From Furfurilactobacillus entadae (GTDB lineage Bacteria; Bacillota; Bacilli; Lactobacillales; Lactobacillaceae): a stretch of 64,000 bases of DNA. The stretch lies in NCBI RefSeq assembly GCF_045862745.1, contig NZ_BQXN01000001.1:1-64000 (forward strand), given 5' to 3'. How positions within the stretch are numbered: the first letter of the stretch is position 1; the number at the start of each line of letters is the position of its first letter. Below are positions 63,205 through 64,000 of this stretch, one piece after another. The position numbers and the translations under genes were made by a program. Below the pieces are notes generated by a model that ran no database searches, was not told the DNA's origin, and worked only from the letters and a program-made list of their open reading frames with translations.

Positions 63205-63705
63205 ATGAAACCAAATGAATGGAAGCAAGATGCTGAATACGTTGCGCTGGTTAGCGATTTACTAGCGCGTCCAGAAGTGCAACGGTTGGCAGACTTCACG
63301 CAACACCATAACAGCACGCGGTTAGAACACTGTTTAAGTGTCTCATTTGATAGTTACCAAATCGCCAAACGGCGGGGCTGGGACTATCAGGCGGTTGCTC
63401 GTGCTGGGCTGTTACATGATTTGTTCTATTACGATTGGCGGACGACAAAGTTTGACTTGGGGACGCATGCCTTTATCCATCCTCGGGTCTCATTACGCAA
63501 TGCGGAAAAGCTGACGGAACTGTCTGATTTAGAAAAAGACATCATCCTAAAGCACATGTTCGGATTGACGATGGCCTTGCCAAAGTATAAGGAAAGCTTG
63601 TTGGTCTCCCTGGTGGATGACTACGAAGCAGTCCATGAGTACGGGAATCATACGCGTCGCAAGTGGCGGACCATGGTTCAACGGCTCCAATTAAAATTTA
63701 GTTAA
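63205..63705 (+). CDS. HD-domain phosphohydrolase
   Basis: The 166-residue protein has the HD metal residues: His in TRLEHCLSV, HD in GLLHDLFYY, and His later in THAFIHPR, a pattern seen in lactobacillus HDIG-type hydrolases. It may act on a nucleotide substrate, unknown. AAAGGAAG precedes the ATG. It is not co-oriented in a tight operon with the preceding methyltransferase gene, separated by 111 bases. Confidence 0.85.
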   Translation: MKPNEWKQDAEYVALVSDLLARPEVQRLADFTQHHNSTRLEHCLSVSFDSYQIAKRRGWDYQAVARAGLLHDLFYYDWRTTKFDLGTHAFIHPRVSLRNAEKLTELSDLEKDIILKHMFGLTMALPKYKESLLVSLVDDYEAVHEYGNHTRRKWRTMVQRLQLKFS

Positions 63706-63769
63706 TGACTCAGTTGTGATTAACAACGGGTAGTTAAGTTCAATTAACGAACGAAGGGGGGACAAAAAA

Positions 63770-64000
63770 ATGTCAGAGACAATGACAGAGTTGGCACAAT
63801 TCAAGATGTGTCCGAAGTTTGAAAAGACGTTTTCAATTCTTGGAAAGAAATGGAACGGCCTCATCATTGAGTCACTACTTGCTCAAGGTGACCTCCGCTT
63901 TAAAGATATCGCAAGTTCCATTGATAAGTGTTCTGACCGAATGCTTGTTGAACGATTGAAAGAACTTGAAGAAGCAGGCATTGTGACGCGTGACGCATCC
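63770..64000 (+). CDS. HxlR-family transcriptional regulator (partial)
   Basis: The first 77 codons are present and the rest lies past the window. The winged helix-turn-helix of the HxlR family is recognisable: CPKFEKTFSILGKKWN with the early Cys, LRFKDIASSI, and SDRMLVERLKELEEAGIV. Members with this Cys respond to thiol or aldehyde stress. AAGGGGGG precedes the ATG. Confidence 0.88.
   Translation, partial: MSETMTELAQFKMCPKFEKTFSILGKKWNGLIIESLLAQGDLRFKDIASSIDKCSDRMLVERLKELEEAGIVTRDAS

Noticed and set aside
1..64000. CRISPR arrays, tRNA or rRNA genes
   Set aside because: No regularly spaced repeats, no tRNA cloverleaf signatures and no rRNA sequence were seen on reading.

Overview
The window looks like chromosomal DNA from a lactic acid bacterium of the family Lactobacillaceae. 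This is inferred from gene content and order, not from a database search. The supporting blocks are polA-mutM-coaE-nrdR-dnaB-dnaI, thrS-[pyrimidine permease]-infC-rpmI-rplT, guaB-guaA, yqeG-yqeH-yhbY-nadD-yqeK-rsfS-methyltransferase-tmcAL, an ArlRS-type two-component system, a KxYKxGKxW/LPxTG MucBP surface protein and a nucleoside 2-deoxyribosyltransferase. The species cannot be named from what I see. The sequence is a draft, with a run of 225 Ns at 40606-40830 inside an insertion sequence.

Layout. Positions 1-7200 are accessory: an IS3-family end, a broken LPxTG-type anchor, a short-chain dehydrogenase with an unknown partner, an aldo/keto-reductase remnant, a membrane-anchored lysozyme/CHAP wall hydrolase with a small membrane protein, a lipoprotein whose 5' end comes from an IS remnant, and a flotillin gene with an in-frame stop. 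Positions 7300-24200 are core housekeeping: DNA repair and replication, CoA synthesis, nrd regulation, purine and pyrimidine permeases, threonyl-tRNA synthetase, IF3/L35/L20, and GMP synthesis. Several RNA and DNA control elements are readable here: a candidate PurR box, a T-box leader, a PyrR-type attenuator, and an L20-type leader ahead of an infC that apparently starts with AUA. Positions 24300-36750 are accessory: a GT14 glycosyltransferase, a decayed prophage (repressor, ImmA-like peptidase, four matching operators, ArpU-type regulator, then terminase small, terminase large and portal genes that are all frameshifted), IS3 copies, a TauE/SafE permease, a frameshifted DJ-1/PfpI gene, a second broken LPxTG anchor and small membrane proteins. 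Positions 37000-41800 carry an SGNH hydrolase, a MIP-family facilitator, a deoxyribosyltransferase, unknown small proteins, another IS copy and the gap.

Positions 41900-64000 are mostly intact: a YfhO/CsbB-type pair likely to glycosylate lipoteichoic acid or another wall polymer, a pseudouridine synthase, the yqeG-tmcAL ribosome-assembly/NAD operon, YceD-rpmF, a Doc-like protein with a small downstream partner, a second TauE/SafE protein, ArlRS, a full-length LPxTG MucBP adhesin, YidC2, acylphosphatase, a TrmH-type methyltransferase, an HD-domain protein and the start of an HxlR-type regulator.

Most broken genes lie in the accessory segments, while the long housekeeping genes are intact. This argues for real decay rather than general sequencing error, although single-base errors in homopolymers cannot be excluded. 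The least familiar items are the Doc-like protein with Gln at the expected catalytic His position, the IS-capped lipoprotein, the nonsense-interrupted flotillin beside a cell-wall-hydrolase cluster, and the recurring IS3 fragments bordering surface-protein anchors.
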